NCBI GenBank assembly: GCA_903953805.1
Contig: CAJBLC010000139.1
Coordinates: forward strand, 1-5,772
Length of the DNA stretch: 5,772 bases
Reading direction: 5' to 3'
From: an uncultured Actinomycetes bacterium
GTDB lineage: Bacteria > Actinomycetota > Actinomycetes > Nanopelagicales > Nanopelagicaceae
A program made the translations under genes and the position numbers. This document shows, piece by piece, positions 5,240-5,772 of the stretch (the first letter of the stretch is position 1; every line of letters begins with the position of its first letter). The notes beneath the pieces were generated by a model. That model ran no database searches and was not told the DNA's origin. It saw only the letters and a program-made list of their open reading frames with translations.

Positions 5240-5490
5240 GCGAATCGCTACAGTCTGAGGATGAAGTTCGCCTCCTGTACGACGGCATGAACAACACTTG
5301 GGACAAGACGAAGGTAATACTCGTCGATCACTTCGCCAAGCTACCGTTTGACAGGACTTCTGTCCTGGACGCAGTCGTCGTGGGTCCGTTCGTGCAAGAT
5401 GGTGGCGAGCAGCATGTTCGTAATACTCTTCACAAGCACAATGTGCGCTATCCCGTATCTAGTAGTTTGACCCGTACTCATTCTGGGTAG
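5200..5490 (+). pseudogene. Out-of-frame C-terminal part of the DUF2971-like gene
   Basis: In the -1 frame relative to the preceding gene, the sequence is open from 5200 to the TAG at 5488-5490. It encodes RLSESLQSEDEVRLLYDG (from about 5233), then KVILVDHF, LDAVVVGPF and a terminal segment. This is the typical C-terminal pattern of DUF2971 proteins (ExEvRLxY, then a basic/hydrophobic strand and vvxGP). It is not an independent gene: no good start precedes the conserved block, and the ATG at 5287 would lose it. One extra T in the TTTT run at 5228-5231 would join the two parts as ASFFRLSESL and restore a protein of about 301 residues, a normal family length. Confidence 0.72.
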
Positions 5491-5500
5491 CTCAGATCTG

Positions 5501-5526
5501 GCAAAGGTCCGTCAATGCTCCTTTGC
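5501..5526. repeat. Inverted repeat, 7-bp arms, after the operon
   Basis: GCAAAGG (5501-5507) and CCTTTGC (5520-5526) pair perfectly around a 12-base loop, beginning 10 bases after the end of the DUF2971-like reading frame. The following bases, GTTTGTCG, are not a convincing U-run, so termination activity is uncertain. Confidence 0.4.
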
Positions 5527-5569
5527 GTTTGTCGCATCCGGCCATCGGAAACTTGGACCCCCTCATTTT

Positions 5570-5600
5570 GAAATTCTCTTCGAGAAATTTCTATCTTTTA
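5570..5600 (+). terminator. Possible weak terminator between convergent genes
   Basis: GAAATTCTC (5570-5578) pairs with GAGAAATTTC (5582-5591) with one bulged base and a 3-base loop. In the plus direction it is followed by TATCTTTTATT, a moderately U-rich tract, so it could end the abiE operon transcript. In the minus direction no U-run follows. The stem is AT-rich and the call is tentative. Confidence 0.35.
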
Positions 5601-5768
5601 TTCAAGTGATTTTTCGAGAGAATCACCTTCTACTCTTTCTTGATAAATTTTTTGAAAACTAGCCGCTTCAAAATTCCACTTTTTCGCGATAGGCAAAGTG
5701 ATGCTTCCATCAAGAACTTTTTGCGCTGACTCGAAAAGCGTCGCATAAATCGCGATGAAACGAGCCAT
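5598..5768 (-). CDS. Small hypothetical protein or 3' end of a gene running off the window
   Basis: The minus strand is open from the window edge to a TAA at 5600-5598. An ATG at 5768 gives 56 residues beginning MARFIAIYATLFESAQKV and ending VEGDSLEKSLE. The codon before the ATG is a sense codon (TCA), so the gene may extend beyond the window and the ATG may be internal. I do not recognise the family; the segment looks helical and soluble. It is convergent with the abiE operon. Codon choice and composition look plausible for a gene, but its shortness leaves doubt. The same DNA holds a 6-bp inverted repeat, GTGATT (5606-5611) and AATCAC (5621-5626), near its 3' end. Confidence 0.45.
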   Translation of the reverse strand: MARFIAIYATLFESAQKVLDGSITLPIAKKWNFEAASFQKIYQERVEGDSLEKSLE

Positions 5769-5772
5769 TGAC

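Noticed and set aside
5073..5306. 77-codon minus-strand frame opposite the DUF2971-like gene
   Set aside because: It has low-complexity Ser/Arg-rich sequence and no family resemblance; the plus strand explains the region.
5287..5490. Independent 67-codon gene
   Set aside because: The frame is open back to 5200 and the upstream part contains the conserved SEDEVRLLY block, so it is the out-of-frame end of the preceding gene rather than a separate gene.

Overview
The window looks like accessory DNA from a Pseudomonadota (proteobacterial) chromosome or plasmid. The evidence is a decayed Tn3-family (Tn21-like) transposon end at the left edge, an AbiE-type toxin-antitoxin operon of proteobacterial character, and a patchwork of base composition: the first gene is clearly AT-rich and the abiE operon clearly GC-richer. 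I cannot name a species. No RNA gene, CRISPR array or intact transposase was seen.

Layout. (1) Bases 1-250 hold a transposon relic: a degenerate Tn21-type terminal inverted repeat (15-52) and, reading leftward into it, the broken 3' end of a Tn3-family tnpA (about 53-250, one amber stop, at least two frame changes). (2) 371-1588 (+) encodes a 405-residue SIR2-like protein with NAD-binding motifs, a type common among stand-alone anti-phage proteins. (3) 1589-2051 has no gene I can support, only broken open frames and a 9-bp inverted repeat. (4) 2052-2537 (-) encodes a 161-residue HEPN-like protein. (5) 2538-2828 is a divergent regulatory region with two recognisable sigma70-type promoters, each overlapped by an inverted repeat. 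(6) 2829-5490 (+) is a tight operon: abiEi antitoxin/repressor, abiEii nucleotidyltransferase toxin (8-nt overlap), a 66-codon unknown gene, and a DUF2971-like gene. The last is split by a -1 frameshift near 5228-5239, so that its conserved C-terminal part lies in another frame. (7) 5491-5772 holds two inverted repeats and the 3' end (or all) of a small unknown gene on the minus strand.

Taken together this is a small defence island: an NAD-dependent SIR2-like protein, a HEPN-like protein divergent from a nucleotidyltransferase toxin-antitoxin pair, and a DUF2971-like cargo gene co-directional with abiE. The AbiE pair is expected to autoregulate through AbiEi at the operator-like repeat across its promoter. 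The most noteworthy points are the AbiE operon with two extra downstream genes, the frameshifted DUF2971 gene, the HEPN-AbiE divergent pair with operator palindromes, and the transposon scar beside the SIR2 gene. All functions are inferred from motifs recognised by eye; no searches were run.
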